Assembly (NCBI GenBank): GCA_027943335.1
Contig: BSBK01001159.1
Span: forward strand, 1,197,001 to 1,261,000
Source of the DNA: Chamaecyparis obtusa
Taxonomy: Eukaryota; Streptophyta; Pinopsida; Cupressales; Cupressaceae
Direction of reading: 5' to 3'
Length of the DNA: 64,000 nucleotides
In this document: positions 54,901 through 64,000 of the stretch, in pieces
How positions within the stretch are numbered: position 1 is the stretch's first letter
How the letters are laid out: the number at the start of each line of letters is the position of its first letter
Notes under the pieces: generated by a model
What the model was told of the DNA's origin: nothing
Databases searched by the model: none
What the model saw: the letters and a program-made list of their open reading frames with translations, nothing else
Translations under genes and position numbers: made by a program

Positions 54901-57296
54901 GGTAAAATGTCTTGAAAAAAATCATAAAAAGAAGTCCTAAAAAAATGAACATCCTGGTGAAAACCTAGCAATAGGCGCCTTGATGTATCACAAAAAAAAT
55001 AAAAAAATATCAAAAGTACAAAAAAATTGAAAAAAATGAAAAATACAAAAAAAATGAGAAAAAGAAAAAGTGCCTTGGTGAAAACCTGGAAACAGGCACC
55101 TTGGTAGCAAAAATAGAATCTCTGCCAAGATGGCAAAAACTCAGCAAATGGGTGCCACTTGTTTCAAAATGCTCCATCTATCAGCGCAATCTTGGTCTTT
55201 CCCAGCTTTCAGTCTTGCTTTAGTTTGTACATACCTCCCAGTTTGTTTTTGCATTCTTGTTTTCAATAAGTCGATTTATACACCAATCAGCTCAAAAGCA
55301 TCTGTATCCTATCAATGTTCAAACTTGGGGGCAATCAAAGTCATATCCTATGGCCTCCAGTGTATTCTAGATGTATCATGTCTAGTCAAAGTCCTTTGAC
55401 GCTTCATCCAAGTCAGTCAAGTCTGTCTCCTCTCCAGAAAGGATTTTGCATCTACAACAATGAAATCAAACATCAACAAATTGAAAATAATCTATGCTTT
55501 TACATGCTTTTATCTCTTTGTATTCTTACTGATTCACATTGAGATTATTGCATATTATGTCCCTTCGAGCTCTTTGATGATGTCCTTTACAAGATTTAGA
55601 GAGTGATGACTGGGGGCATAATCTTTTCTTTGTTTTCTGCTTGTATGTGAAAATCTAACAACTTTGGAAATTCTGGATTGAAATGGTGTCCGTTTGTAAG
55701 AGCCTCTATCTCGTATTGGATGGGCATGCGTACCTCGACCATTGATACCTAGAAAATTTAAGGAAGTTTGATCTAAATGTTTTCTTTTTGAGAAAGTTCT
55801 TACTCTTACTATGAAACACGATCTTACCTAAGGATGTGAATGATAAAGGGTCACTATGGGTCATTCACACTGGATTTAGAATGATCTCTTGACTGCTTGA
55901 TGTGTTTGTTCCACAAGGCGTATTTTGGTCATCATGACATCTATGTTTTGATGCTTATACAAATTGCTATATCAAAATAGACATGATATTCAGGTCATCC
56001 TGGCATTTGTGCCTTGGTGCTTATATCTAATCCGACATTCTGAAAACAAATTCAATATTCATATGTCCATGGTTGTCTAGCCAGTGGGTGTTGTATTGAT
56101 TCTTGCGCATACAAATCAATATTCATGTCTACAGTTTCATAACTAGTGGGCATTGTATTGATTTATCCAGTTACCATAAAAAGTTCAATGATGACAATAA
56201 ATCGACACATGATGATTGACTAGCTCCTAGGTCTTAGGTTTGCATTTCATTCCGCATGTCATTTTTCACTTTGCATGATTGCATGATCTCACAAATTGTT
56301 GAAATTGCTTGAGCACTTAATCAATTCTTCAAAAAACAAACATGCTAAACATGACACAAGGACTAAGCATTGTATGAAGGTCCCTCCAACTAAACAGCAA
56401 GTAGAACCCATTTTCAGGATCAAAATCGAAATCTGAGATTGTTTACTTTGTCAAAATCATGATTTAAAATTTTCAGACCCAGGACGATCGACTGCTTGCA
56501 TAATTGACATTCAATCATCACAAAAATCTGTGATTCAACTTAACTGATTATCTTACATCAAACTATCAAAATTTCAACTTGGTCAACCATGGTCAACTCA
56601 TGGTCAAACCTAGTCAAACTTGGTCTCTAATACCTCTAAATGATGCAGAACACATTCTCAAACGTGTATAACCACTTCTTAAATCAATTAACATGCTTCT
56701 GAACCATTTAACACTGACTTTTCTTGTCAAATTTTGATTTTCATCTCGGAGGGGGCATGGTATCGCATATCATTCAAATATGTAAATCAAATTTCTATCC
56801 TCAGTGATCAAGACAACAACCATGTCTAGTTACTGATTCATCAAAAGTCCTTGTCGCTTGGGGAAAATTTATCATTTCTTGGGGCATATCAGATTCATTC
56901 AGATCCATATCAATTTGGTATCTAAATATATCTTGTAAATTCTATCAGCTTTTTGTAACCAACAGTTCATTGGCATCATTTCCTTGGTTCTTCGTAACTG
57001 ATGGGTTCAGGATGTGATACCACTATGATTCTTTTAGACAATTAGGTCTGGGATTGGTTACTCACTTCTTCGCAATCATAAAGTTCAGAATTAGGTGTTT
57101 TGGCACTTTTTCATAATCATCGATTCATCGTTGCTATAGTTAACATTATCTTTGGTCAATCAGGACCTAAATCTTACATCTTTAAAATATTTTAATCAGT
57201 CTCTGCCTCAGAATCGGTTAATCTTTCAAATTAGTTTCATACATCTTTATCATACACAGATTATTCTTTGAACCACTATGCTTTGCACAGTGATTC
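54901..57296 (+). other. T2 3' noncoding tail
   Basis: 2.4 kb between integrase and purine tract with no domain. Bases 54901-55075 are A-rich (repeated AAAAAAATGAAAAA-like words and two CCTTGGTGAAAACCT-type words), as in T1. TTGGGGGCAA near 55326 and CTGGGGGCAT near 55610 are motifs shared with the T1 tail. A roughly 60-bp near-duplicate (CATATGTCCATGGTTGTCTAGCC and CATGTCTACAGTTTCATAACTAG, each followed by AGTGGGNNTTGTATTGAT) lies at 56055-56165. Frames of 75-89 codons are not supported. Confidence 0.55.
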
Positions 57297-57310
57297 AAAG
57301 AGGGGCAAAA
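57297..57310 (+). other. T2 polypurine tract
   Basis: AAAGAGGGGCAAAA directly precedes the 3' LTR. It is all purine except one C. This is the expected primer site for plus-strand DNA. Confidence 0.85.
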
Positions 57311-58574
57311 TGTAATACCCCAAAAATGGGCTATAGGTTCATTAACCTCTTACATCAACAATTTGAATGAAATCGACACAAAAGTCCTAACCTAAGGCAC
57401 ATCTTCACATCAAATCATTGAAAATTTAATTGATTATCCTAAATTCTACATCGGGGAATATTCCTAGCAATATTCCTATTTATCCTAATTATCTTTGATT
57501 TAATAATTATTTGGTGATAAATCCTATTTATCCTAAAGTTTGATTAATTGAATATTCTAAATATTTAATTAATTAGATTTAATACTGCCACTTAATCATT
57601 TAATTAGATTTAATTCTATTTATTCCTAAATTATATTATTTCACTTTGACAATAAATCAAAAATCTTATGACTAATTGATTAAATTCTTATTTAATTAAT
57701 TAATGTTGGTTGTCAATATTTAATAATATAGTTTTAGAATAAAGTTTGATTTGATAATTGATTAACCCACAAATCAATTGTTTTAATTCAAAAATCAGTT
57801 AAGTTGAGAATAAATCACTTTATTTTTAAATTAATTCATATTAAATCATGCACAATCAGAAAAGTAGGCAACTAGAAATTAACAATCAATTTTAAAATCG
57901 AAACTCAACATCTGATGATGAGTTGAAATTTGATCTAAACTCTATTTTGAGTTAAACACTGCTTTTGCATGATTTTTGTGAGTTAATTATTCCTGATGTC
58001 CTGATAACTCAAAAATCAACTCGAGTTTATCAAGAGTGATTTATGGCTTTTCTTATGCAGCCTCAAGCCCTAGATTTCTATAAAATCAAGGCTCAACTCT
58101 TCATAATTATCAACACTCAATTTTTCACAATTACTCTCGTGAATTGGTGATTGAAGGATTAAACACTTGCGATAGGCGATTTGTGAGATCTTTCATAGTT
58201 GATCATAGTTTTTGCATAGTTTTCATATCATAGCAGTTATTCATTCATATCATTCTTAGATTAAATTTGCATTCAATTTCATTCATCTAGCTTAGATTCA
58301 TACAGTTTTTCATATTATTGCATAGAAAATACAAAAATATAGATTAATTTGCATTCATACAATCTTTCATTCTTTTGCATTCAAATCCTTCATTTAGGTG
58401 TTGCATTGTCACTGATCTCGATTTCAATCTGAGAACATCATACTCACACCTACTAGAAGGTAGTAAATCATTTGGTTAGCTTAATTTCATTTATTTTCAG
58501 ATTTTGATTTCGCTAATCTCAAATGTTTTACTGAAGTGTTGTGTCTGCAACTAGGTACAATTTTCACACACACA
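57311..58574 (+). repeat. T2 3' LTR
   Basis: 1264 bp, TGTAATACCCC...CACACACACA. It aligns over its whole length with 23543-24805, with about 40-45 differences counted by eye. It is followed by CCTAC (58575-58579), the right copy of the target duplication. Confidence 0.95.
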
Positions 58575-58781
58575 CCTACCGATGATATCCCTTGTGTAAC
58601 TTAAGTGCAAAAAATTGTCAAACTTTGACATACTGTTTCTTGAAAATTGTGGCACTTGCATGATCCATTTGAACCTATAGGGTCTTGTTAGGCCCTCCTA
58701 TAATAACTTGTCTTAGGTTTTCAAGACTCAAAGTCATTTTTGTAAGACAATAATTTTTTTTTTTTCCTGCAAAAAGTGTGA
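58575..58781 (+). repeat. about 360-bp repeat unit, right half after T2
   Basis: Continues the unit cut at 23542 (CCTAC, GATGATATCCCTTGTG, AAACTTTGACATACTG, CTATAGGGTCTTG, AAGACTCAAAGTCATTTTTG). The next unit begins at about 58782. Confidence 0.85.
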
Positions 58782-59145
58782 GATGCACTTAGTGAAAAGT
58801 TACCAAGTAGCCCATACCATGTTATATTAATCACGGGAATGAAATAACACTTTCATTATTCTCGATTGGGAAGGTTTACCCTAGGAATGGTCCCACTCTT
58901 CCTCCTGGCACACTAGAACGCTCAAAGACATACCCTATCGACGATGTCCCTTGCGTACCCTAAGTGGAAAAAAATGTCAAACTTTGACATACTATTTCTT
59001 GCAAACCATGACACCTACACATGATATTTTTGAGCCTATAGGGTTATGTTAGGCCCCCTACAATAACATGTCTTAGGTTTTGAAGACTAAAAGTCATTTT
59101 TCTAGGGCAACAATTTTTCTATTTATGTAAAAACCATTAGAGGCA
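58782..59145 (+). repeat. about 360-bp repeat unit, intact copy
   Basis: Begins GATGCACTTAGTGAAAAGT and ends where AGAGGCACTTAG starts what may be another unit, cut at 59153 by T3. By eye about 80-85% similar to the unit split by T2. The order of landmarks is the same as at 21361-21700. Confidence 0.85.
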
Positions 59146-59153
59146 CTTAGTAG

Positions 59154-60497
59154 TGTAGACACCAAAAAATCCTTTAGAAAATAAATTATTTTTGTTTTCT
59201 AAAAATCCTTGATGACATCATCATTTATTAATTAATTAATTATTTAATTAATTAATTTATTTTTATGGCATTAAATCCCTCTCTCTTAATTAAAAATCTT
59301 TAATTAAGGAATCTAGCCTAAAAATGTCATTTGGACATTATCCCTAATTTATTAATTATTTAATTAATAAATTGACCATAAAACTTCAAAAATAAATTAA
59401 TTTATTTTTAATTTATTTTTTATCCCAAAGTTGGCCAAAATTCTAAAGAGCACTAAACTCTTCTAGAAAGTCCTAATCCTTCCTCTAAATGGGTCAAAAC
59501 CCTAATCTAGTCCCTTCAAACCCTAAGCCTAGATATTTAATATTTATTAAATTTACCTTTAATAAATATCTAAATCTCACCAAAAGCCACTTGCCCATCC
59601 CTTTCTCCTAATCCTAATCCTAATCCCCTTTCTAATCTTGTCACATTCCATTAGCAAAAGGTTTACCAAAACTTATGCTAACCTCCTCTTAGTCATCCTC
59701 CTTAGTCAACAAGGATTGCCACCTCTTGGCCACCTCTTGCAAATGCATTTAAGGATGCATTTAAGCCTTCCTTATCTTTCTTACATGCATTCATTATGCA
59801 TTTAAGACCTTATCCCTTCCTTGCCACCTCTTGGCCTTGGGCACATTTACCAAATTGTGCACATGCCCTCAAACTTTCAACTCAATCCTCCCTTGACACT
59901 TGTCAGGACACTTGTCCTTGACTCAACCCTAACCTTAGCCCTAACTCTGACTCATCCTTTTAAACCAAGACCTTCCCTTTTCCTATAAATACCCTCACTT
60001 CCTAAGGCAAATCATCTTTCAACTCTCAAACTCAATAGCAAAGTTATAATGCCATTTTCATTCTAGCATAAGCATAAACTCATCATTTTAGATCATTTTC
60101 AAGCTTAAATCACATCTAAATTAGCTTAATTGGATTAACATAGATTCATTTCTTGTTTAATCAGTCTTAGTTCATCTTTTAGCTTTGCATATTTGTGTGT
60201 TCTTGAGGCCTTTGAGGCAAAATAGGTTCCTCATACCTATTTTGTGTCATTTTGGGTCTTCTTGATCCTCAAATCATCCTAATTTGCATGCTCCAAGTGC
60301 TTGAGTTTGCACACCCACATCCATCTATATCCAAGCATATCAAACAGTGCATGGGCGCATCCGTTTTAGGCTTAAACTGAGGTGGCTTCAATTTTAGTTT
60401 GTTTACCATTAAATTTGATTTGATTATATGCTATGACGTTTGTTTGTCTTTGGCCTTCAAAACAGGTTTAGGTGCACACTCCAAATCCTAGTCTACA
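59154..60497 (+). repeat. T3 5' LTR
   Basis: 1344 bp. Boundaries come from the TGTAGAC/GTCTACA termini and the adjacent primer site, because the second LTR is outside the window. TATAAATA lies at 59984-59991. An AT-rich block of ATTAATTA words is at 59220-59270 and a short CCTAAT repeat at 59605-59628. Confidence 0.8.
59984..59991 (+). promoter_or_regulatory. TATA box candidate of the T3 LTR
   Basis: TATAAATA after CCTTTTCC, about 510 bp before the LTR end. Confidence 0.55.
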
Positions 60498-60500
60498 TTC

Positions 60501-60518
60501 TGGCACGCCTGGTGGGAC
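60501..60518 (+). other. T3 primer-binding site candidate
   Basis: TGGCACGCCTGGTGGGAC, three bases after the LTR. It has the TGG start and location of a primer site. I could not assign the tRNA with confidence. Confidence 0.65.
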
Positions 60519-60574
60519 CAAAACCACAATCAACTTGATCAAAACACACTTTTCATTCTTGCTATCGTAAGAAT

Positions 60575-60970
60575 TAAAAGAAATCACGCCTTCAAGCAAA
60601 GAAATCTCGCCTACAGCAATTAAATGTCGCCTTCAAACAAAGGAATGTCACCTTCATGAAAAGAAATGTCGCCTACAAACAATCCAGTCACGCCTTCTTG
60701 CAATGAAATCACACTTTTGAGGAAAGAAATGACGCTTATGACCTCTGTTTTCACGCCTGCATAACTGAGATTTTCCTGTGATCGATAACTTCTGTTCCGT
60801 CTCAGAATTCTCTTCTGTCGCCTGCATGTAAAGAAATCACGCCTGTAACGAAAGAAATCACGCCTCTGCATTTTTATCTGTCACCTTTTGAGGTATAGAA
60901 TGTCACCTGTAAGAATCAAATGTCGCTTCTGCACTTTTCAACGTCGCCTATAAGCTGGACAGTGTCGCTT
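60575..60970 (+). repeat. TCGCCT-type degenerate tandem repeat in T3 leader
   Basis: About 17 copies of AAATG(T)TCGCCT or AAATCACGCCT-like words at a spacing of about 20-25 bp. Many are followed by a short CAAACAAAG- or TGCATAAAG-like segment. The minus-strand frame 60620-60871 encodes a peptide repeat (EGDI, FEGDI), but this is only the repeat read backward. Confidence 0.8.
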
Positions 60971-61039
60971 TTTGGGTTTTTTGTCTTGAGTTGCTTGGGA
61001 CTGGTTTTTTCTTTTCTTTTACAGCAAAGGTTAAAAACA

Positions 61040-61350
61040 AAATCTTGAATGACATTAAGGAAATGAACTTAGGTCCTAGAATGTCATTGTCATTTTGAAA
61101 AGCTAACTCAATCTCGAATGCACTAAAAGGAACAAACAACTCTATTCCCTCATCTGTTTCAGATTTCAAAGCAAGCAAACAAATTCAATCTTGAGTGATC
61201 TAAGGGATAAAACAAAGCTTTTTCAAAGTTCTTAAATCAACTCGCTAATCAAATCTTGAATGCACAAAAGGAAAGAACTTGCAAACGTTCAATTCATTTA
61301 CATTTTGAGGAAAGGAACAAATCAAAATCTAATCACGAGTGTCTTCATTT
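61040..61350 (+). repeat. AATCTTGAATGCAC-type repeat in T3 leader
   Basis: The word AATCT(T/C)GA(A/G)TG recurs at about 61041, 61111, 61189 and 61252, roughly 65-78 bp apart, each followed by AAGGAA or AAGGGA and AAC. A fifth, weaker copy is near 61335. Confidence 0.65.
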
Positions 61351-61449
61351 CAAAGTTCAAACATCACTTAATCAAATTTGGGAAAATGAACAAAATTTGC
61401 TTGATGTGTATGTAGGAGTTTTTCAATTTTTGCATAATCCTTGTTAGAG

Positions 61450-61920
61450 TAAGCAACGTGGAACATTTGAACTTGGACAAGTTCACCTGTTCTGCTTTTA
61501 GCGAGGCCTGTCCAAGGAGAAGCGCTTCCTCCTCGGAGAACGACCTCAAACCGGTATCCCCCCCGGCCGGTATACAAATAAGTGAATACCAAAAGAATCA
61601 CTTACATCTCCTAATCACCGGGCGTTCGTGCCAAACACGTGTCTAGGGATGGTAAACATTCCTCTCCCCCAGCATTATTGGCAAAGCTCTTAAGTGAGTC
61701 ACAGATGATTAGCATAACCGGGTATGGAGACTCTACGGAACTAATAAAAACTTGATAAACTAGAGGCTACCCTATCTACATCCGAAAGTATCAAAATCTT
61801 TGTGCAAGGACTGATTCCAAGGGGTTTACCGGGTCGCCTCAAGATTACTCACCATTTGTATTCCCTTCTAGGGGATACCAAGCTGTGGGCAAGCGATTTT
61901 GATACTCACCTTCCTTAGGT
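61450..61920 (+). other. GC-richer leader block of T3
   Basis: This block is clearly less AT-rich than its surroundings (CCCCCCCGGCCGG near 61560, CGGGCG, CACGTG, ACCGGGT). It contains GTGAGTCAC (about 61694), also found in the T2 leader. It may hold a structured RNA needed for packaging. No gene is supported despite frames on both strands. Confidence 0.35.
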
Positions 61921-62118
61921 AGATCTGTTTGAAGTGCTTGACAGTCAAAGACTCCGTGAAAACACTTGTTGAAACATACACTTTCAAAGCTTTATCAGAG
62001 TCAGTTGTCTTTATTTGTATCCCGCAGGGTTGCTTTGTCTCTTGCGGAGATTGCTTTGACTTTAACTTTTGCCATTGGAAACCTTTGTCTCAAAATCAGA
62101 AGCCTCTTTTCCAAAGTG

Positions 62119-62313
62119 ATGCCCAGCAAGAACAAACATCCTAAAGCGAAGTTGCCCAAATCCCAAGCCTATCAAGAGCGAAAAGTTACCAAGAAGAACA
62201 CCAAGACCTATCAATCCATTATCCAAGCAACCCAAGAAGAAGAGAAGTCCCAAACTAGACTTGAGAACATTACCCATAACGCCCGCATCAAACAGTTCGC
62301 CTTCTGTTTCTGA
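62119..62313 (+). CDS. 64-codon basic upstream frame in T3 leader
   Basis: ATG at 62119 opens MPSKNKHPKAKLPKSQAYQ, followed by a lysine-rich part (RKVTKKNTKTYQS), QATQEEEKSQ and TRLENITHN, ending at TGA 62313. It is strongly hydrophilic and basic at the N-terminus. It lies 0.8 kb before gag. Some large Tat-type elements (Ogre) carry an extra ORF before gag, but no similarity can be claimed here. It could also be non-functional. The ATG was chosen because the basic region starts there. Confidence 0.35.
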   Translation: MPSKNKHPKAKLPKSQAYQERKVTKKNTKTYQSIIQATQEEEKSQTRLENITHNARIKQFAFCF

Positions 62314-63142
62314 GTTAACCATCACTTTGTCAACCTTGAGCTAGAAGATTAGCCAATTCCTTGTTCATGTCTTGTTCCATCTTCGGATCTTAAAACCTTG
62401 TCTCAACAGTCCTTTGTCTCAGCAGTCCTTCATCCTAGTTTCATTCTAGCTTTCATCTTTGCATCATTAATCAAAACCTTAGTTGCATTTCAAAACATCA
62501 TAAAGTGCATTCATCTTCCTACCAGCATTCTAGAATCAATCCTTGTCCTTTGCATTATCCCTTTAGATAGAGCATTGTCCCTTCACCCTTCAATACCTTT
62601 TCCACCAGCATCCCCCCATCAGCTTTCCATATCTTTCCAGTAGATCCATCATCTTTTGTTCCAAATCCAGAGATCCACCAACACTTAGTGCTCTACCTTT
62701 TGAGTTGTTCCTATCCCTTATCCAAGATCAGAGACCATCATCCTCTTTTTGACACAACGTGTTGTCATAAAGAAATCAAACCTTGTCCTTGCATAGCCAT
62801 CATCTCGAGCAAAAGATTGGAGTGTTTTGATAAGAAACCATTTGACCGAAGATCATCAGTCTATCTTAGGTTGACCCCATCATATCTCTGATCCTCCATT
62901 TGGGAAAAATAGTAGCTCATTTGTTGACCACTCAGTAATCTTTCACCAGCTTTCCACCAGCAACCTATCTTTCCTCCACCGTCTTGATCCATATCCGTTC
63001 CATCCAGCTTCCATCATCACCATCTTGATCCCTGTCTTTGCATTTGCATCTTAGAAGTCATCATCTTTAGAAGTTCATCAACTTTGCATCCATCAACATC
63101 TTTTAGCCAAACATCTTGCATCCATTTAGCACTTGCATCTCC

Positions 63143-64000
63143 ATGCCGGTTGAGACCAGATCTCGAAAAAGAAGAAGCATGAATCCTTATCCACCAACAA
63201 CCTCATCCGATCCCAACCTTTTCACCAACGCCATGATGACCTACAATCCCCAGATCCAAGCCAGTAACCCATGTGAAGATCCAAACATCCCTACATCCTC
63301 GTTGGCAATCCAAGCATTTGCAAATCCTCCAAAAAGCCCACCAGTGACCAATGCCCTTGTACCGCAACATCAGCAAAGCACGTTTTCCCACTATCTGCCA
63401 GAAAGTACCTCCATCCCACCATCTCTCTATCCACGCATCCCCATCAAAACTATCCAAGTTCTAGTACAAGCATATTCTCCGTTTGTCCAATCATTCCCCG
63501 ATCCTATCATGCAAACACCCCAAGAGCTTTCCACCATTCCCCTTTTCTTGCAAGGAAGCCTCGACAGTCCCGCAACATAAGCTGCAGCGCCATCCGCTCC
63601 ATTTACTACCCCTTTTGCTTCATCATCTGCTATGGCTGCCCAAGCCCAAATCCAATGCTTAACCCAAAGTCAGCTTCCACCTCTCACGCAAGCTTTTACA
63701 CCAAAAGTTTCACCACCATCCGCAAGTCAAGCAACGCCTTTCACCATCAAAGGAGCACCGTCACCCTTCACCCCCCAAGCACCCGTACCTTCTTCTTTGG
63801 GGTTAGCGCAATCGCTCCCCATTCCAACCTTATCTTTCTCTTGGGTGTTTCCTTCATTTTCCTCCTCACAAGCATCCGCTCAACCACAACCTCAACAAGC
63901 TCCTTTCTCTCAACTATCATTCGTGTCCCAAGCTCCCGTTGCTCCTACCATTCCATCATCCACTGCAGTGCACCCTAACACAAGCTCTCAGTGGGGCCTT
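63143..64000 (+). pseudogene. T3 gag, N-terminal part, one in-frame stop, truncated by window
   Basis: ATG at 63143 gives MPVETRSRKRRSMNPYPPT, the same kind of start as T2 (MVETRAS) and T1. The next roughly 270 codons are rich in Pro, Gln, Ser and Ala (for example QAPVPSSLGLAQSLPIP and PQQAPFSQ), a low-complexity N-terminal region that precedes the capsid domain in such elements. A TAA at 63578-63580 (likely from CAA) is the only stop, and the frame stays open through base 64000. With that single lesion this is the best preserved gag start in the window. The capsid domain is expected beyond the edge. Confidence 0.7.

Larger units (their letters stand above)
23543..58574 (+). mobile_element. 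T2: Tat-type Ty3/gypsy element expanded to 35 kb by nested insertions
   Basis: LTRs of 1263 and 1264 bp (TGTAAT...CACA) flank a tRNA-Lys-like primer site, leader, gag, DGG-type protease, a long linker, RT, RNase H, archaeal-type RNase H, integrase, a 2.4-kb 3' tail and a purine tract. The 5-bp flanks are CCTAT and CCTAC. Two insertions, S2 (1.7 kb) and CA (18.6 kb), account for more than half the length; without them T2 is about 14.8 kb. The LTRs differ by roughly 3-4% by eye, yet gag-pol contains many stops, so T2 may already have been defective when it inserted and used proteins from a relative. Confidence 0.95.
59154..64000 (+). mobile_element. T3: Ty3/gypsy LTR retrotransposon, 5' part, continues past window
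   Basis: It starts with an LTR (59154-60497), then a primer site, a 2.6-kb leader with two repeat families and a 64-codon upstream frame, and a gag start MPVETRSRKRRS at 63143. LTR termini are TGTAGAC and GTCTACA, a perfect 7-bp inverted pair. Its landing site is a partial 360-bp repeat unit (candidate duplication AGTAG, 59149-59153). Compared with T1 and T2 the coding part is hardly degraded. The clade (Tat or Athila) cannot be fixed without pol. Confidence 0.8.

Noticed and set aside
59605..59628. Interstitial telomere repeat (CCTAAT words)
   Set aside because: Only three to four units, and the unit CCTAAT is not the plant telomere CCCTAAA.
60620..60871. Minus-strand repeat protein (EGDI repeats)
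   Set aside because: It is the leader repeat read backward; no start context, no homology.
60575..60970. CRISPR-like array
   Set aside because: Repeats are short and degenerate with no unique spacers, and the context is a retrotransposon leader in a plant genome.
61368..61601. Overlapping ORFs on both strands in the T3 leader
   Set aside because: They arise in the GC-richer block where stops are rare; no domain and mutually overlapping.

Overview
This is plant nuclear DNA, AT-rich and built almost entirely of nested, decayed transposable elements. No intact host gene was found. The diet of elements (Tat-type Ty3/gypsy, a chromodomain Ty3/gypsy, CACTA, Ty1/copia), the long LTRs, and the PPR and glyoxylate-reductase-like fragments point to a land plant with a large genome. 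The style of the repeats suggests a gymnosperm, but that is inference and the species cannot be named from sequence alone.

Layout. (1) 1-8296, minus strand: Tat-type element T1 (leader, gag/linker, RT, RNase H, second archaeal-type RNase H, integrase), with its 3' end beyond the left edge and a probable LTR at 8297 to about 10.1 kb. (2) 10323-17896, plus strand: a complete but pseudogenised chromovirus (CR) with 858/857-bp LTRs, an initiator-tRNA-Met-like primer site, a perfect 5-bp target duplication (ATAAA) and a C-terminal chromodomain. A solo LTR (S1, 12602-13809) splits its protease. CR itself interrupts a decayed multi-exon gene, 'gene X' (10150-10322 and 17897-about 20540). (3) 21.3-23.5 kb and 58.6-59.15 kb: copies of a roughly 360-bp tandem unit, one of which was the landing site of T2. 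(4) 23543-58574, plus strand: T2, a 35-kb Tat-type element made huge by insertions; its LTRs are 1263 and 1264 bp. Inside it sit a minus-oriented solo LTR (S2, 30178-31872, target duplication GTAAG) and an 18.6-kb CACTA transposon (CA, 33519-52087, target duplication TCT). CA itself contains a roughly 4-kb solo LTR (S3, 33584-37550). (5) 59154-64000, plus strand: the 5' part of another Ty3/gypsy element (T3) with LTR, primer site, repeat-rich leader and the start of gag, running off the right edge.

Removing S2, CA, S1 or CR in silico, together with one copy of each target duplication, brings the broken host frame back together, or nearly so for S1. The nesting is therefore read directly from the sequence.

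The most interesting object is CA. Between CACTA termini it carries a relic TNP2-type transposase, three spliced exons of a glyoxylate/succinic-semialdehyde-reductase-like gene, a PPR gene fragment, a DUF4283-like fragment, a Ty3/gypsy protease fragment, a Ty1/copia pol relic with a 244-bp tandem duplication in gag, and a 21-nt exact match to the 5' end of U2 snRNA. Because T2's LTRs differ by only about 3-4% (counted by eye), this heavily degraded cargo was probably already dead when CA jumped.

Most in-frame stops in all the elements look like C-to-T or G-to-A changes (CAG/CAA/TGG to stop), as expected of long-methylated repeats.
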